DNA of 64,000 nt, from the NCBI GenBank assembly GCA_024349245.1, contig JALDNG010000022.1:8521001-8585000 (forward strand), in the 5' to 3' direction. A program made the position numbers and the translations under genes. Source of the stretch: Neodontobutis hainanensis (taxonomy: Eukaryota > Chordata > Actinopteri > Gobiiformes > Odontobutidae). The notes under the pieces were generated by a model. The model did not search any database and had not been told where the DNA came from. It saw only the letters and a list, made by a program, of their open reading frames with translations. Positions 26,401 to 37,138 of the stretch are shown piece by piece (the stretch's first letter is position 1; each line of letters starts with the position of its first letter).

Positions 26401-29400
26401 TATTGTCCCTTCTCTTTCCCCTATGGCCTCTTACAGCACCCCCACCAAGCCAGCAGTCCTTAGCCTTCTTTCTGCATCCACAGTGTTCCCTCCCACACAG
26501 CATGGATGCCTCCCCAGTGTTTGTAATCCCAGCAGAAACACTTAAGGTTCACAGTGGGTGTTCATCAAAACCATCTGCCTGAGAAGAGAGTGAGAGAGGA
26601 AGGAGAAGGAGGCAGGAGTGAGGACCAGGGAGGCTGCCTGCTCTAGTGCAGATGTTGGATAAACTAATCTGATCAATTAGCACCATTACAGGCTCTGCAA
26701 GCAGACTGCTTAGTGTGATTGTCACTTTCCCTGAGAAGCCAGACCAAAGCGGACGTGGCAGTAGTGTAGATAAAATGATGGGCCTCTAAATATTAAGTAA
26801 GCCTACAGACAGAATCAATCTCCCTTTCCTTTTTAACGTCTTTAAGGTGGTAATTTTTGCCACACCTGCACACCACCTGTGCAGACTTCCTGCTGTGAAT
26901 AATATACGAGGCTAGTTTGTGTTTTCCTGAGCATCAAAAGATTAAAAGAACGGTAATAAATGCATGGCAGCTTTATTGAAGAGACATTTTTACATTACAG
27001 TTAGGATAAAACCTTAAACAGAGAAATTTTAAAAGATGGACCTGCGATAAGTCTTGTACAATACCTAGTATGAGAAGTTAAATATTTCATAAGCTGCCAA
27101 ATCTACTAAGTCCAGAACTCCAAAATGAATAGTCTTCCTTGCTTCATACCTAGATCAAACACTCATTTACACTGCGTCCCAGTCTGTAAAAAGTCAAGAG
27201 AACTGGAGAATGACACACACTTGGAAAAATGAGGAGAAAAAAAAAGGGAGGGGAAGAAGGGGTACTAAGGCGCAGCTGTGAGAGTAATTATGTGCTCAGA
27301 AATGTGATCATTTGTGATGAATAATGAATTGATGGCTAAGATAGACTAGCACTGTTTGGCAAATGGGATCACTGCTGTGTTACAGGAAACCTAAAGTGCA
27401 ATAATATTATGAATGTCAGTGTCTGCGAGTATTTTGGGGAGTTTGCGTTATACCTCCTGTATGGTTCTGGTGCCGGGGAAGTTCAGGTTGTAGTCCCTCT
27501 GGGCCTCACGGTGACTGATGACCAGGAGGAAGTTCTGGTTTAATGAGTCTTGTAGAGCACTAGATAAAAGGGAGACAAATCAAAAGATGAAAATTAATTG
27601 TTATGGAAACATTGAGTTAGGGTTATAATATTAAAAAGACATAACTAACAAAAAAAACAAACATTTATAGCAATTAAAGCATCTTGTTAAATAAGGGGCA
27701 GGCTGAAACTTGTTAAGTTGTTGAGGGAGGTGAGTGCCTCCTCCGGGGCCTAGTAGTCCACTTTACTGGTTTGTGTCTTAACAAGCCTGGCCAGAGCGGT
27801 GCTTAACACAGCAGGCTACCACAGCGAAGACCACCTGCACCGAAACAGCATGAAGCCCATCAGCGTAACAAACCTGATCCTGCAGGAAATGAACCAAGAA
27901 GGATGGTGCACAAAATCGACACAAAACTTACATTTAATAATAAAATATTGTTAGAAATTGCAAAATTCAAGTCATGTAGCTTTATAGTAAAGTATTAATA
28001 TTATTTTAAGTTAAAAAAAGAAATTGACAGGCTTATGCTTTATTAATTACACTAGTTTTATCTGAGTTTTGGACCCCAGCATAGTTTATAACAGAGACCG
28101 AAGAAAATGTCTCACTAAAAGACACTTTCTGAGCTACATGTCACAGGGGATGACGTGGGCGAATCAACTTTTGGATGCTTCATTTACAATAAGCTGTGAG
28201 GTTAAGTAGCGTTTTGAGCAAACTCTGGGTCTGTGAGGCTGAATATCAATGGGAGGCTTAGGGGCCGAAGCAGGCACTTAATCAGGGCTCAAAACCCAAG
28301 GAGAGGAGGAACAGTGGAGAGAACGAGAGGGATGGGGTATTAATATGTAGCTCACATATTAATTATGCAATCACACTCTTAATCTGCACAGATCTGGACG
28401 AGCTTATGTTAACAGAAGCTCAAATTTACTGTAATGACAGCATATTTACATTGACTAAAACTACGAAATCAATATGTAAATGTAATGTTTGTTGTAGCTA
28501 ACTGGAGAAGATTGGAAATGTGTGGAGAGGGAAGGCTGAATGCATATGTAATGGGGTGAGCAAGAGAAGATGAGAGGATGTGTGAGAGGGAGGAAATGGA
28601 AAAGGGTAAGGACACATAAATAAGGATCTAACTAATATCATGATTATGTTTGGACACAGTCCCGAGCTACTGCTGGCAGACTTCTAAATAGACAGAGATA
28701 GAGGGTAAACGGAGTGGAAGAGTTACTCTGTCCTTCTAAGCAGAGTGGGAACATGTCATCAGTCATTTATGGCACATTACAGAGCCATTTGGTTTGTGTG
28801 AGAGTTTTCTGTTCACGATTTACTTTGCATGTTGTTATATGGTTTATGAACATAAAAGTCAAATACATGGAGAAAACTGCCATTTCTAATGAATCATTAA
28901 TAACATTAATAAAAGTAAACAGAAAAAACATGTTTTCAGTGTTGTTTTTTATGCCACCACTGTGGTTTTCAAAACAGCTGTCCTTTGAAAGACATAGGCC
29001 CCAAAAGCAGCAGAGGGTTGAAATGTGAATGTCTCCATATTTGCTTCTCCCATCAGAGGTCTCTTTCCAACTCAACACACACTTGAGGACATCTGGGTCA
29101 GCCTGCGACATCTCTAGAGGTACTTGACCTGGCAAGAGGGTGCTGGTAAGGAAAATGTCATTTAACTTTATGGACAGAGAAAATGGAGCATTTTGCAGGG
29201 GAAGAGAACAGGCTAAACAGATTGGTTTCATTCTGAGGTAAGCCTGTCGCCTAAGCTGCGAGTCCCCATGGCGCAGAGCAGACTCTAGACCTTATTAAAC
29301 TAGCAGTGCCAGACACAGACACACACACACAGAATGTGACATGTGCCTGCTAAACACAAATACCCATACACATTGTTCCCTTCACAACAGCGAAGTCACT

Positions 29401-32400
29401 AAGAACAAGTATATGCTAGTATTTAGAAAAACACCAACATAGGCTAACTAACATACACAAGTTCACACAAGGTCCTCTTACCTCCTCCACATTTTGCACC
29501 CACAGCAAAGCAGAAGGAGGCGAAATCGTTTAGGTTCTGCCTTGTTTTGCTCTCCCATATTTATCAGCATCATATGTCTTTTTTTTTCTGTTAGCCTTAT
29601 TTTAGCCAATGTGCTAGTTATCTCTGGAAAGCATCAGCCAGCTACAGCAGTGACTGATGCAAAAATCTAAGACACAAGAAAGCAGCAATAAAAATACAAC
29701 AGCTAATAAATAATTTTTGCAATTTTAAATTGAGTTTAAATTAGAATAACCTTTCATTGGCAAACATGCTTTCCCTGAGCTAGCACAGAGAGTAAATGAG
29801 AAAAAAAAATAGGCTGTATTGAAAAATTCATCAGGACCTTATCATTTATGCAAGAGATTAGGTCCTCCTCGACACCCGCTTGTATTCACAGGCAGTCATC
29901 AATATGGCCACAGAGAAAACCTCTCTTAGATCAGCGTTACTAACTGCACATCTCTAACTAAACAACTAGGCGAGATAGATTGGTGCTTGCAGGAAAATCT
30001 ACCAAAGCCTTGAGATTTATTTCTAATCAAACAAGAAACTAAGAGGAGTTTACCCAGCACAATGATAATGACAAGGCAGCAATATTTAATCAGTCCGTTT
30101 GGTTTACGTTCTGTGCTTGTAGGAGCCAAGTCCAAGTAATTGCCAGGGATATTACCATTTGTGGGACATTGCATTTTAATTCAGCAACAATTTTTGGTAA
30201 AGGAAATAAAGTTTTTGTAGATAATAATTTAGATAGTAGAATATTTTTCAGGCCTAACGTTCATCTGGGAAAAGAAAAATGATAACTTCCATAGAAAAAT
30301 CAGACTTATGAGGTAAAATGTTTGATTCACAGATTACAAATCCCATTTGTGCAATGTATGTGTAAAAAAGTAGAACCTAAGTTTTTAGTTAATTTACTTA
30401 TTTACAGCTGGCTAAACAAATAATATTTGTGATTGTTTATAGCTAACTGTTTACTACTATAAAGAACAGTAGCATTTTAATCAATATTTGTAAGTAAAAT
30501 TTGATTTTCTTAATATATTTTTTTAAACATTTAATTATATTTCATTTTTTTTTATTTTACTTACAAATATAATTTCATATTGAAGATAATCATAATAGTG
30601 GCACAGAGCTCTTTCTGGAACAAAAATGACAAACAGCGCAGACAAAGTGCATATTCTGTAATATATGGGGTGCCCACAGTTTATTTATACTGCAACCTAA
30701 CAGCTTATCTGGTCCCTCTACGGGGGCCCGTACCCCCTATACTTGCTGATGTGTCACCTATCTTCTCGCTTAATGACAATACACAAATACGCACATACAT
30801 TTATAGACAACACATTGTGCATAGACAAAGGAGACCACCCACTTCTTTCAGACCCCCCCCCCCAAACAAAAAATAGCTGACACAGAATAATGAGCTCCTG
30901 ACACCTAAAATGATATCGATAACACTTGATGAAAATGTCTATGGTGCTGCTAAAAGACACAGCAGTAAGTAACAGAGTGAGAAGATGGGAAGCGAAGGGT
31001 GAAGAAGGGACGGCCGGGCAGATGAAGGCCATTAGCTGTCAACATAAAATCACAACCTTTTACCGGTAACTAGCAGCTTATTACCAAGTGACTTCGAGAG
31101 CAAGTGTTGGGGGTGCCATGTAAATACTTGTTTAGCTGCTGAAACCAGTCAGGGTAGTAGGCTTATGAAATATCTCATTCAATAAACATGTAAATGAAGT
31201 GTATTAGATAGACAGGTGTCAGATGCTGTCTTTAATCCACCCTTCAACAAAATGCGTTTTCAAATAAACTGTTGCATCTTTTACCCAACATGCCCATTTT
31301 TTAATTAAAACACAAATACAAAAAGTGTAAATTGAGGCATTTAAACTGTGGTTACAGTGATTTACCAAAATTTATAATTTGCATAGCCTATGTTCAAGGC
31401 ATTCTTAAATAAAGAATCTAACAAATAACAGAATATCAATCAGTAAAAAATCTCTTCACTGTGCAATATTTGTAACGTACACTGTTACACAATCAATCTA
31501 ATGCAATCTAAACAATTTATTTATTCACAGCCATACTGTACATATGCTTAGCCTAGATATTTAGCATAGATTTTTAATCTACATATACATATGTAGTCTT
31601 TTTGTAGTTCATTTTGTTAAAAATAGTTTTTAATCCATTTATGTAAAGTCTATTTTAGTTTATTTTGTTTTGGCATAGTTTAATTGTACAGTATAGTCCA
31701 TTTAAAAAAATCTTTTCATAGGTAAGCGTATAAGTAAAGGTAGAGCAATGTGTGCTCTTATACCAACATTAATTGGTTTGGCAGGTGAAAAAAACACTAA
31801 TGTCTTTCAACAATGTGTGACATTTTGAAAGGCGTTTTAATGATGATTGTACCTTTGAATAGAAAACTTGGGCTTAATGAAGTTTTGGCAGAAATGTATA
31901 ACAATCGGAAGGTACTCATCACTTTTGTGCAAAAATGGTCCATTTGAAAACAGAATTTTAAATACATACAGATCGTCTTAGAAAAATAAAATGAAACAAC
32001 ATGAAGCAGAAATCCGACTAGGGAGGTAATATTTACAGTGTTCTGAGGCAGCAGCAGAGGATGTTCTTTTCAAAATGTCACAACAGATGAATATGTACCA
32101 CCAGGTCAAAAGTCTGGATACCGATGAGTATAAAAATTGTATTTGTGGGTGCTTCTCTGACATTGACTACGCAACAACACCTGATCACCAACTGCCACCT
32201 AGTGCTCACTATGAGAAATTACACTTCTGTGCCAACAAGTGGTCGTATTGTTGGAGGTTAAGAAAAAAGGACAATAAATAAAATGAAATAAAAAATTATG
32301 TCGAGATGGTGCTTGGCTGTTACCTGTTTTGACTGGTACTGGCTGTTGGAGCAATGTCTGGGGTCAGGATATAGAGGCTGTTGTTCTTAGGCAGGTGTAA

Positions 32401-35400
32401 ACTCCTTAACACCGTCTGATCACACACAATACAAAATGTTTAAATTTAAAATAAGCAGCTAGTAAATGATAAAATCATTACATAGTTTGTTCTTTTGTTC
32501 AAGACAAAATAATAAAAAGCACTATTAACTCACACTGTCAGACACATCGCCACTTTTCCATCCCTTCAGCTGCATTTTGGAGACTGGTACCCCAAGCTCT
32601 GACTCAAGAATTTGTTTGATGTTGCCTGCGGGTTAGAAACAAAGACAAGCCCACACATTGGACATTGACTTTTCTATTATGGTATCAAAGTGAAGTACAC
32701 TCAGCTCACCAACTGTGCTGCCCTCCTCCAGCACAAGGTCCACAGTGCGCTGCCGGTACTCCACCTTAAAGTTGAGCATCCGAGACTGACGTTCTACAAT
32801 TTGCCGAGGCGAGACATTGAGGGGACAAAAGGCTGAGGCTGAGGATGATGGAGGAGAGGAGGAAGAAGACGAAGAGGAGGGAACTGGAGGAGGAACTGCT
32901 CCTCTGGCTGCTGCATCTCCTGCTTCTGACTGGCTGAGAGGTCCAAAAATGTTGGCCTGACTTGCTTGACTTGAAAAATTACTGTAGAGAAGAGAAAATG
33001 TACAGTAGTTTGTAACTTCAAAGAAGATAGAGCTAGAAAATAACAGTCTATTTCTCCAGAAACACAAAATGCATCCCAAAAAAAAATAAATAAATGCATT
33101 TTTACAAAAGTACCTTTAAATGCATACTGACCCTTAAAAGAGTTATTATATCATTTTTGTAAATAACTGTGTCTGATCCCTGCATCAAAGCTAAAAGGTT
33201 TATCCCAACAAAACCACCCCTTTGTTCCCTGGAGCACTAGCACATGCGGTTGTACAGACGAGTCGAGCAGAAACATGTATAGAACGAGTATATGTAACCA
33301 TAGGCCTATGCCCTGAAGAGGAGGCTGACTGTCAAATGACGCAAAACTTAGGGAGCAACATTAGGGAGTAAAAAACTTTTGCCATACTGATAAAATGTGA
33401 TAACATTTATTTAATCCTGTCAAAAGCAAAGAATGTACATACACACAATGTACATACAAGACTTGTGTAGGTACCTTTTCAGAGATTTAATATTGACATG
33501 ATCACATTCACAAATTTATTGAGGGAAGAAAGGGGGCTAATACAAAGTGTAGCACAAGCACACCAACTGGTAAAAAGTCCTGTGTAGACATTCAACTTAT
33601 CCTGGCACTGTAACAATGGCAGTTAAGTTTTCCGTTGGACATAGTCAACAGTGCCCTACATCTAGATAGCACTGTTCTCTTCAGTGGAGACAAATAAACT
33701 GACAAAACTGCTCAGTTCACCAACCATGGAGACCGTTTGTAGAGGGAATATAAGGTCATCTAATCAAAGAATTTTGATGTCCTAATAAATTTTAGTGATC
33801 TACAATCTTCTTAAAACTCCCAATTTGTTGACAAAAGAGGACAGCAGGCAGGAGGGAGATGCATTTTAGTCTTGTTGTGTTGGCTCTGCATTCTGTTGGC
33901 ACCAGCTAAGGCCACATCATCAGAGTCTGTTTACTGGGCAACGCAGGCTCATACCAGTGCCAGCCACTTAGTAAATGTGTTAGCTGTTGGTCATGCTGCC
34001 AGGCACCCTCCATTCATAGCAATGTGCGCCCTGGTGGAAGCCTAGGCATATTCTCATGACCCAAAAAGACTGAACAACATTTCAGCACAAGCATGTACTC
34101 CCATGCACACAAGCATTTGAGTGGGTTTACCTCAATTCAGTGAATTCATTATTGTAAACTAGCCGTTAAAACAGGTCGTAGGAAGCAGTGCCTCTTTTTC
34201 AGAAAAAAAAACTAATCCTGGCAAAAAGATCCTTTGTATTTCAAATGGTTTCTCTACTAAACAGTAGAACAAAACCCCTGCAGAATAATCAACAGTGCCC
34301 ATGCAATTGAGAATCTATTTGCCAGTATCATAAAGCAAATATATTTAGACCATGTCCAGTACTGTACAACCCTAGCTTGTTAAGCAAGATGACATGTTTT
34401 TCAACCTATTTACCTTAAAAAGCCACAGGGTCAATTGCTTCCATAACTGTCCAATTACTGATAAATGGATATATTTTGCACAGCGCACATTATAAAGTGA
34501 ATAAACCACAAAACTAACAAGAATGTATTGTCTTGTTGTTGTAGGATCATTATGGTCAGGCTTAATTACCACCTTAAAATATTTTAAAGATCTGGAGATA
34601 TGTACATTACCTTTGCAAAATCCCATTTTCTTGTGGTATCACTCCATTAATGGCCGCCTGTAATGAAAAGAAACCAGTAAGAAAAGGAAGCGCTTTAATT
34701 TACCAAGGAAAAAGAAAATAAAAAAATTTTTAAATCGTGTTGTTGATCTAGTCAACTTTTTTTTTTTACCTTTTCAACTACAAGAGAAAAAAACACTTTG
34801 GTAATAACAAAAGGACATAAGTAACCACTGTCAGCCTTGCACAAAGCTTTTGTTTTGACACCACTGCAATGTTCTCGACTGCACAAACAATAGGTTAGCT
34901 CCACATAGTATTATCAGAAAACAATCAGGCCTAGTTACAACAACTCAAATATATGCAAATTATTTTGTATGTTGTCTGAATAAATAACTAAATGAGATGT
35001 TCAGCAGCTTTATTTTTTGGGCATAATATGGCGCCGATTTCTAACACAACAACTATTGTCATAAAAATGGTGTGCTGCGCCAATTTTTAATTTTTACACT
35101 GAAGTGTCCCATTCTTTTATTAAATATAAGTATATTTCTTGCAAAAGCAGCGATTCTTATAATCCTAAATGTAATATAATTATTTGACATGGTGGGTAAT
35201 GCTTAACACAGTTCATTCCTCTTCTTCTGATCCATCCAAACAGAAGCAAATGTTCCAATAGTTACAAAAAAACTGCAAGCTAATACAAATGAATAAATCA
35301 TCACATTTATGGACTTTGGTCTACCCTGTCTCTTGCACTACTGCTGCTGCAGCCTGCTTTGAACCCCTGCCAGGTACAGAGTAAATATAGAGTGCCCCAT

Positions 35401-36887
35401 TCCAACATAGAACCCCACACCAGATTTGTCTAGTCATCCATAGCCAAACTTATCTAAATATAATTGTCTTACATAATATGTAAATATCAAACAACTTTCC
35501 AATTGTATGGCATTATGAATTACTGAACAGAGCTGATAAACTTTTAATATGCATCTTCCAGTTCCTCACCAAGCCAAGTCTAAACACTTAAAGATAATAC
35601 ACTTACCACTAAATCCCAGTTATTAAGCTCCAACAGTGCGATTGCCTCCGCAATGTTGTCAATCCCTGTGCAAGCCTGTGAAAATAAACACATAAACATA
35701 TTACATAAAATGGTTTTATTTCTTAATATTGAACTCTAAAATAACTCATTTTCAAAATTAAAAACAAGTCAAGTTCAACTTTGAAGAGTGTGTATTGTTT
35801 TGTTTTTTACTTTGCTGACAATACACAAAGTAAAGATTTGATATCAGGGCCTTGAGACAGAATTATGTCTAAAACTACAACAACCAAAGTTGTTGGTTTG
35901 TGGGTTATTCTTTGTTTCTTAGGATAACGTATGTCAGCACTACTTCAATTTTTTATTTCATACGCATACCGCTGCACGGAAAACTTATTATGTGCGTCTT
36001 GTCATTAGGGATTATAATATCCAAAAACGGAATAGGACCCTCATCCAGCCTGGTGTTTTATACCCCACTAACAGAACACTGGTTTGCTCACCCTTTCAGT
36101 TTTTGACTAAACTTCTAAACCTTGTTTCAAAGCTGTGGGACTGCCAGACTCTCGACTGTTAAAAAAAAAAGACTCTGGATCACAAGAAGCTACTGGACTT
36201 GATGTATTGATTTTAATTAAAGCCTACTTGTTTCTGATTGTCAAAGACGTTGGGTACGATGATGCAACTTTAAAAATGTTTGTAAAAAAATAAATAAACA
36301 AATAACAATAAACCTAGCCAGTTATGTTTGCGTCCATTACACCAGTTTGAACAGAGTATATCCAGCTGAAAACATAGGGGAAATATGTCCTGGAAAATAC
36401 TCTGGTCTAATTCATTTTTGAGATCCTAAACTTGAAAGTTTTTGGAGTCCCTTAAGCGTTCCACATTATTTCCATGACTGGCTAGGTAAACAAGCTGACA
36501 TGTCTTGTTTCCGCAGTGCCTTTAGCAACTAAATTGTCGACACAATGCTTAATTCTTGTACCAACGCCATTTAATCCACCGTTCACATTAGAAACCCGTT
36601 GAAGCGACAGAAAATTCAATTATTAAACTGACTTATACCTGCATTGTAATTTGGTTAGCAAGCTGTCACTGTGTTAGCTTAGAGGAGTTAGCTACCCCCG
36701 GCTCAAGTCTGCTGTTACGAAGTCTGTCAGGTTTAGTCTGCTCTGCGTATCAAAGTTAATTTCAATTACGATGGAAATTGGTTGGATTTACTGACGCCTT
36801 AAGATATGGACATTGAAAAAGACAGACCTGAAAGTCAGCCAGGATCATTTCTCTGTCCATGTTGTTATCGCTGCTTTCGGAGGCCAT
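2228..36887 (-). CDS. faf1: FAF1, Fas-associated factor 1 (gene level; 18 coding exons, 3' end outside window)
   Basis: FAF1 is a ubiquitin-receptor adaptor that binds p97/VCP through its UBX domain, binds ubiquitin through its UBA domain, and takes part in Fas death signalling and protein degradation. The 649 codons present give, in order: UBA (about residues 1-57), a serine-rich linker, UBL1 (about 107-190), UBL2 (about 220-292), an acidic segment with an FFAT-like motif (about 312-330), a thioredoxin-like UAS domain (about 350-515), a charged coiled coil (about 525-590) and most of the UBX domain with the FPRR p97-binding loop. All junctions are GT-AG and phase-consistent. Human FAF1 is about 650 residues; this one is slightly longer because of the serine-rich linker. 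The last roughly 27 codons are not found in positions 1-2227 and must lie to the left. It is head-to-head with CDKN2C, as in human. Identification is very secure. Confidence 0.97.
2444..4708 (-). other. FAF1 intron 17
   Basis: Ordinary intron sequence with no exon or intact repeat recognised. A GC-richer patch at about 3080-3360 contains several overlapping short open frames on both strands that look like shadows. Confidence 0.5.
4709..4786 (-). CDS. faf1: FAF1 coding exon 17 (coiled coil)
   Basis: Twenty-six codons (REAQERVEAEQVRLERIKRE then QEEEKQ) continue the Glu/Arg coiled coil. Acceptor AATCAG, donor GTGAGG, phase 0. Confidence 0.94.
4999..5079 (-). CDS. faf1: FAF1 coding exon 16 (coiled coil)
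   Basis: Twenty-seven highly charged codons (DEREAREMVKREQDEAYRLS and onward) form the coiled coil before UBX. Acceptor GTGCAG, donor GTACTA. Confidence 0.95.
5651..5666. repeat. poly(A) tract
   Basis: Sixteen consecutive A residues in the intron. Confidence 0.9.
7091..7155 (+). repeat. tRNA-derived SINE fragment (head only)
   Basis: The text GGCAACATGGTTGCACAGTA, then GTTAGCACGCTCGCCTC and AGCAAGAAGGTCC, matches the tRNA-like head of a SINE common in teleosts (GGCGGCACGGTGGCGCAGTGG type). A box A-like and a degraded box B-like segment are visible. The body of the SINE is absent, so the copy is truncated and inactive. Confidence 0.75.
8113..8201 (-). CDS. faf1: FAF1 coding exon 15 (end of UAS)
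   Basis: It encodes NTTVDELMMRLMGAMEIFTA then QQQEDIKDE. Acceptor TTTTAG, donor GTAAGT, phase 0. Confidence 0.95.
8274..8410 (-). CDS. faf1: FAF1 coding exon 14 (UAS domain)
   Basis: It encodes MCTRHFGSVVTQTIRTYKTD and GKRTSNEVLNVIQ, very close to human FAF1. The acceptor is TTGCAG and the donor GTAATG in phase 1. The next intron is only 72 nt and open in frame. Confidence 0.95.
8411..11716 (-). other. FAF1 intron 13
   Basis: No exon seen. A repeat-poor block at about 8560-8860 stands out from AT-rich surroundings, and A-runs occur at 11550-11564 and 11686-11703. The rest shows nothing I can name. Confidence 0.5.
11686..11703. repeat. poly(A) tract next to FAF1 exon 13
   Basis: Eighteen A residues sit 13 bp from the exon 13 donor, giving a T-run in the pre-mRNA just after the 5' splice site. 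Confidence 0.9.
11717..11871 (-). CDS. faf1: FAF1 coding exon 13 (UAS domain)
   Basis: It encodes RKLLAIYLHNDDSVLSNVFC and the conserved SYLSQNFITWAWDFTKE region. Acceptor CCTCAG, donor GTGAAA, phase 2 at the end. An A-run (T-run on this strand) sits just past the donor. Confidence 0.95.
13016..13036. repeat. poly(A) tract
   Basis: Twenty-one A residues following an AACATT context. Confidence 0.9.
14118..14206 (+). repeat. Dispersed teleost repeat, copy 1
   Basis: It reads GGAAGCAAAGG, AAGTCCAGATGCTTTTGC and a 43 bp tail around CCTGGATGACTGAGAACCTT. The tail is repeated in copy 2 with one visible mismatch. The wording matches a fragment I recognise as widespread in fish genomes, but I cannot name the family with certainty. 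Confidence 0.6.
15781..15853 (+). repeat. Dispersed teleost repeat, copy 2
   Basis: The 43 bp tail (15811-15853) is nearly identical to 14164-14206, and both are preceded by a GAAGCAAAGG segment at different spacing. It ends 30 bp from the FAF1 exon 12 donor. Confidence 0.6.
15884..15965 (-). CDS. faf1: FAF1 coding exon 12 (UAS domain)
   Basis: It encodes RYGETHPMFYIGSLEAASQE then AFYGKARD. Acceptor ATGTAG, donor GTAAGT. The 78 nt intron before it is short, while the next intron is about 4 kb. Confidence 0.95.
16044..16107 (-). CDS. faf1: FAF1 coding exon 11
   Basis: It completes the split Met codon and encodes PENSENEADALLHFTAEFSS, the start of the UAS (thioredoxin-like) domain. Donor GTGAGT, phase 2. 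Confidence 0.95.
16204..16327 (-). CDS. faf1: FAF1 coding exon 10 (acidic FFAT-like segment)
   Basis: It encodes VHMISDSEGDDFEDASEFGV, then a serine-rich stretch ending KSPM. The DDFEDASE core resembles the FFAT motif by which FAF1 is reported to bind VAP proteins at the ER. I placed the acceptor at TACAG, so the exon begins TGTGCAGAT; a site 6 nt downstream would also keep the frame. Confidence 0.92.
16436..16531 (-). CDS. faf1: FAF1 coding exon 9 (end of UBL2)
   Basis: Thirty-two codons include SGISYPCHHLSVCRRSSPAQ, matching the end of UBL2 and the basic segment after it. The acceptor is TTTTAG and the donor GTACGA. The following 108 nt intron is stop-free in this frame (see findings). Confidence 0.94.
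16532..23247 (-). other. FAF1 intron 8
   Basis: The largest FAF1 intron in the window (6.7 kb). No exon or intact transposon seen. Several repeat-free, motif-bearing blocks (about 18360-18560, 19790-20100, 21540-21900, 22655-22960) look like candidate regulatory sequence. Confidence 0.5.
20006..20015 (-). promoter_or_regulatory. PBX/MEIS composite site TGATTGACAG
   Basis: The plus strand reads CTGTCAATCA, the exact reverse complement of the PBX-MEIS decamer. A CAGCTG E-box follows at 20022. It lies in a GC-richer block of an otherwise AT-rich intron. Function is inferred from the motif only. Confidence 0.4.
23248..23334 (-). CDS. faf1: FAF1 coding exon 8 (UBL2)
   Basis: Twenty-nine codons (VKRNVSDLTNIPVRHQQWEG and WPASASDDS) with TTGCAG acceptor and GTAAGA donor, phase 0 at both ends. 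Confidence 0.95.
23335..27453 (-). other. FAF1 intron 7
   Basis: Contains a GC-rich island at about 25380-25860 with overlapping open frames on both strands, and repeat-free blocks at 23690-23840 and 26640-26770. No certain exon. Confidence 0.5.
27454..27559 (-). CDS. faf1: FAF1 coding exon 7 (start of UBL2)
   Basis: The exon reads ALQDSLNQNFLLVISHREAQ then RDYNLNFPG, the start of the second ubiquitin-like domain. It closes the split codon from exon 6 and ends in phase 0 (CAGGAG|GTATAA). Confidence 0.95.
27560..32323 (-). other. FAF1 intron 6
   Basis: No exon recognised. A block at 28120-28400 carries a 9 bp inverted repeat of homeodomain type. The region 30350-31720 is very AT-rich and looks unconstrained. 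Confidence 0.5.
32324..32415 (-). CDS. faf1: FAF1 coding exon 6 (end of UBL1)
   Basis: It encodes TVLRSLHLPKNNSLYILTPD, which matches the end of UBL1, then a short divergent Thr/Ser linker. It ends in phase 2 at a GTAACA donor. Confidence 0.95.
32534..32625 (-). CDS. faf1: FAF1 coding exon 5 (UBL1)
   Basis: It encodes NIKQILESELGVPVSKMQLK and the following GWKSGDVSDS, the core of the first ubiquitin-like domain. The acceptor is CGCAG and the donor GTGAGT. The intron before it is only 84 nt. Confidence 0.95.
32710..32981 (-). CDS. faf1: FAF1 coding exon 4 (Ser-rich linker and start of UBL1)
   Basis: The exon carries a run of eight serines, PP and three more serines, then the conserved PRQIVERQSRMLNFKVEYR stretch that opens UBL1. 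The serine run is coded by an imperfect TCx microsatellite, so its length probably varies. The exon ends ACAGTTG|GTGAGC in phase 1. Confidence 0.95.
32982..34610 (-). other. FAF1 intron 3
   Basis: Ordinary intron; I see no gene, repeat family or clear motif cluster. Confidence 0.5.
34611..34657 (-). CDS. faf1: FAF1 coding exon 3 (end of UBA)
   Basis: This 47 nt exon encodes AAINGVIPQENGILQ, near-identical to the human segment. It enters in phase 0 and leaves two bases (AG) to be completed by exon 4. The donor is GTAATG. Confidence 0.95.
34658..35606 (-). other. FAF1 intron 2
   Basis: AT-rich intron, nothing recognised. Confidence 0.5.
35607..35675 (-). CDS. faf1: FAF1 coding exon 2 (UBA domain)
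   Basis: Twenty-three codons (ACTGIDNIAEAI and onward) form the middle of the UBA domain. The acceptor is CACAG and the donor GTAAGT, phase 0 at both ends. Confidence 0.95.
35676..36827 (-). other. FAF1 intron 1
   Basis: Short first intron, AT-rich, nothing recognised apart from ordinary A-runs. Confidence 0.5.
36828..36887 (-). CDS. faf1: FAF1 coding exon 1 (start codon)
   Basis: The 20 codons begin MASESSDNNMDREMILADFQ, which matches the start of the FAF1 UBA domain. The ATG lies in GCCATGG, a strong Kozak context, and the exon ends CAG|GTCTG in phase 0. A second in-frame ATG (MDRE) follows nine codons later. Confidence 0.96.
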
Positions 36888-37130
36888 GGCAATGACTGGC
36901 TAAATACAATTCTTCCACTGCTTCACGTCGTTTCTTGCCTCACTGAGGGACACAACAAAAAAAAAAAACACTTTTCTAAAACGTGGCAAAAAGTCGAAGG
37001 TTGAAGACAAGTATACTGTCAATCTCTATCTGGTATTAACAGTGGAAAAATGCTCAAATCTTTGTAAAGTAACGTTATAGTGTTCAGTTATCTCGTATCA
37101 TTATTGTCAGCTAGTCCATTGCTTTACGGC

Positions 37131-37138
37131 TGACGTAA
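37131..37138. promoter_or_regulatory. CRE/ATF-type site TGACGTAA
   Basis: The 8-mer lies about 244 bp before the FAF1 start codon, in a CpG-bearing patch. It is a CREB/ATF-type motif by sequence only. Confidence 0.4.

Noticed and set aside
28767..29231. 154-codon open frame on the minus strand in FAF1 intron 6
   Set aside because: No recognisable domain, no splice signals at its ends, and ordinary intron composition. It may overlap a conserved block but is not supported as coding.
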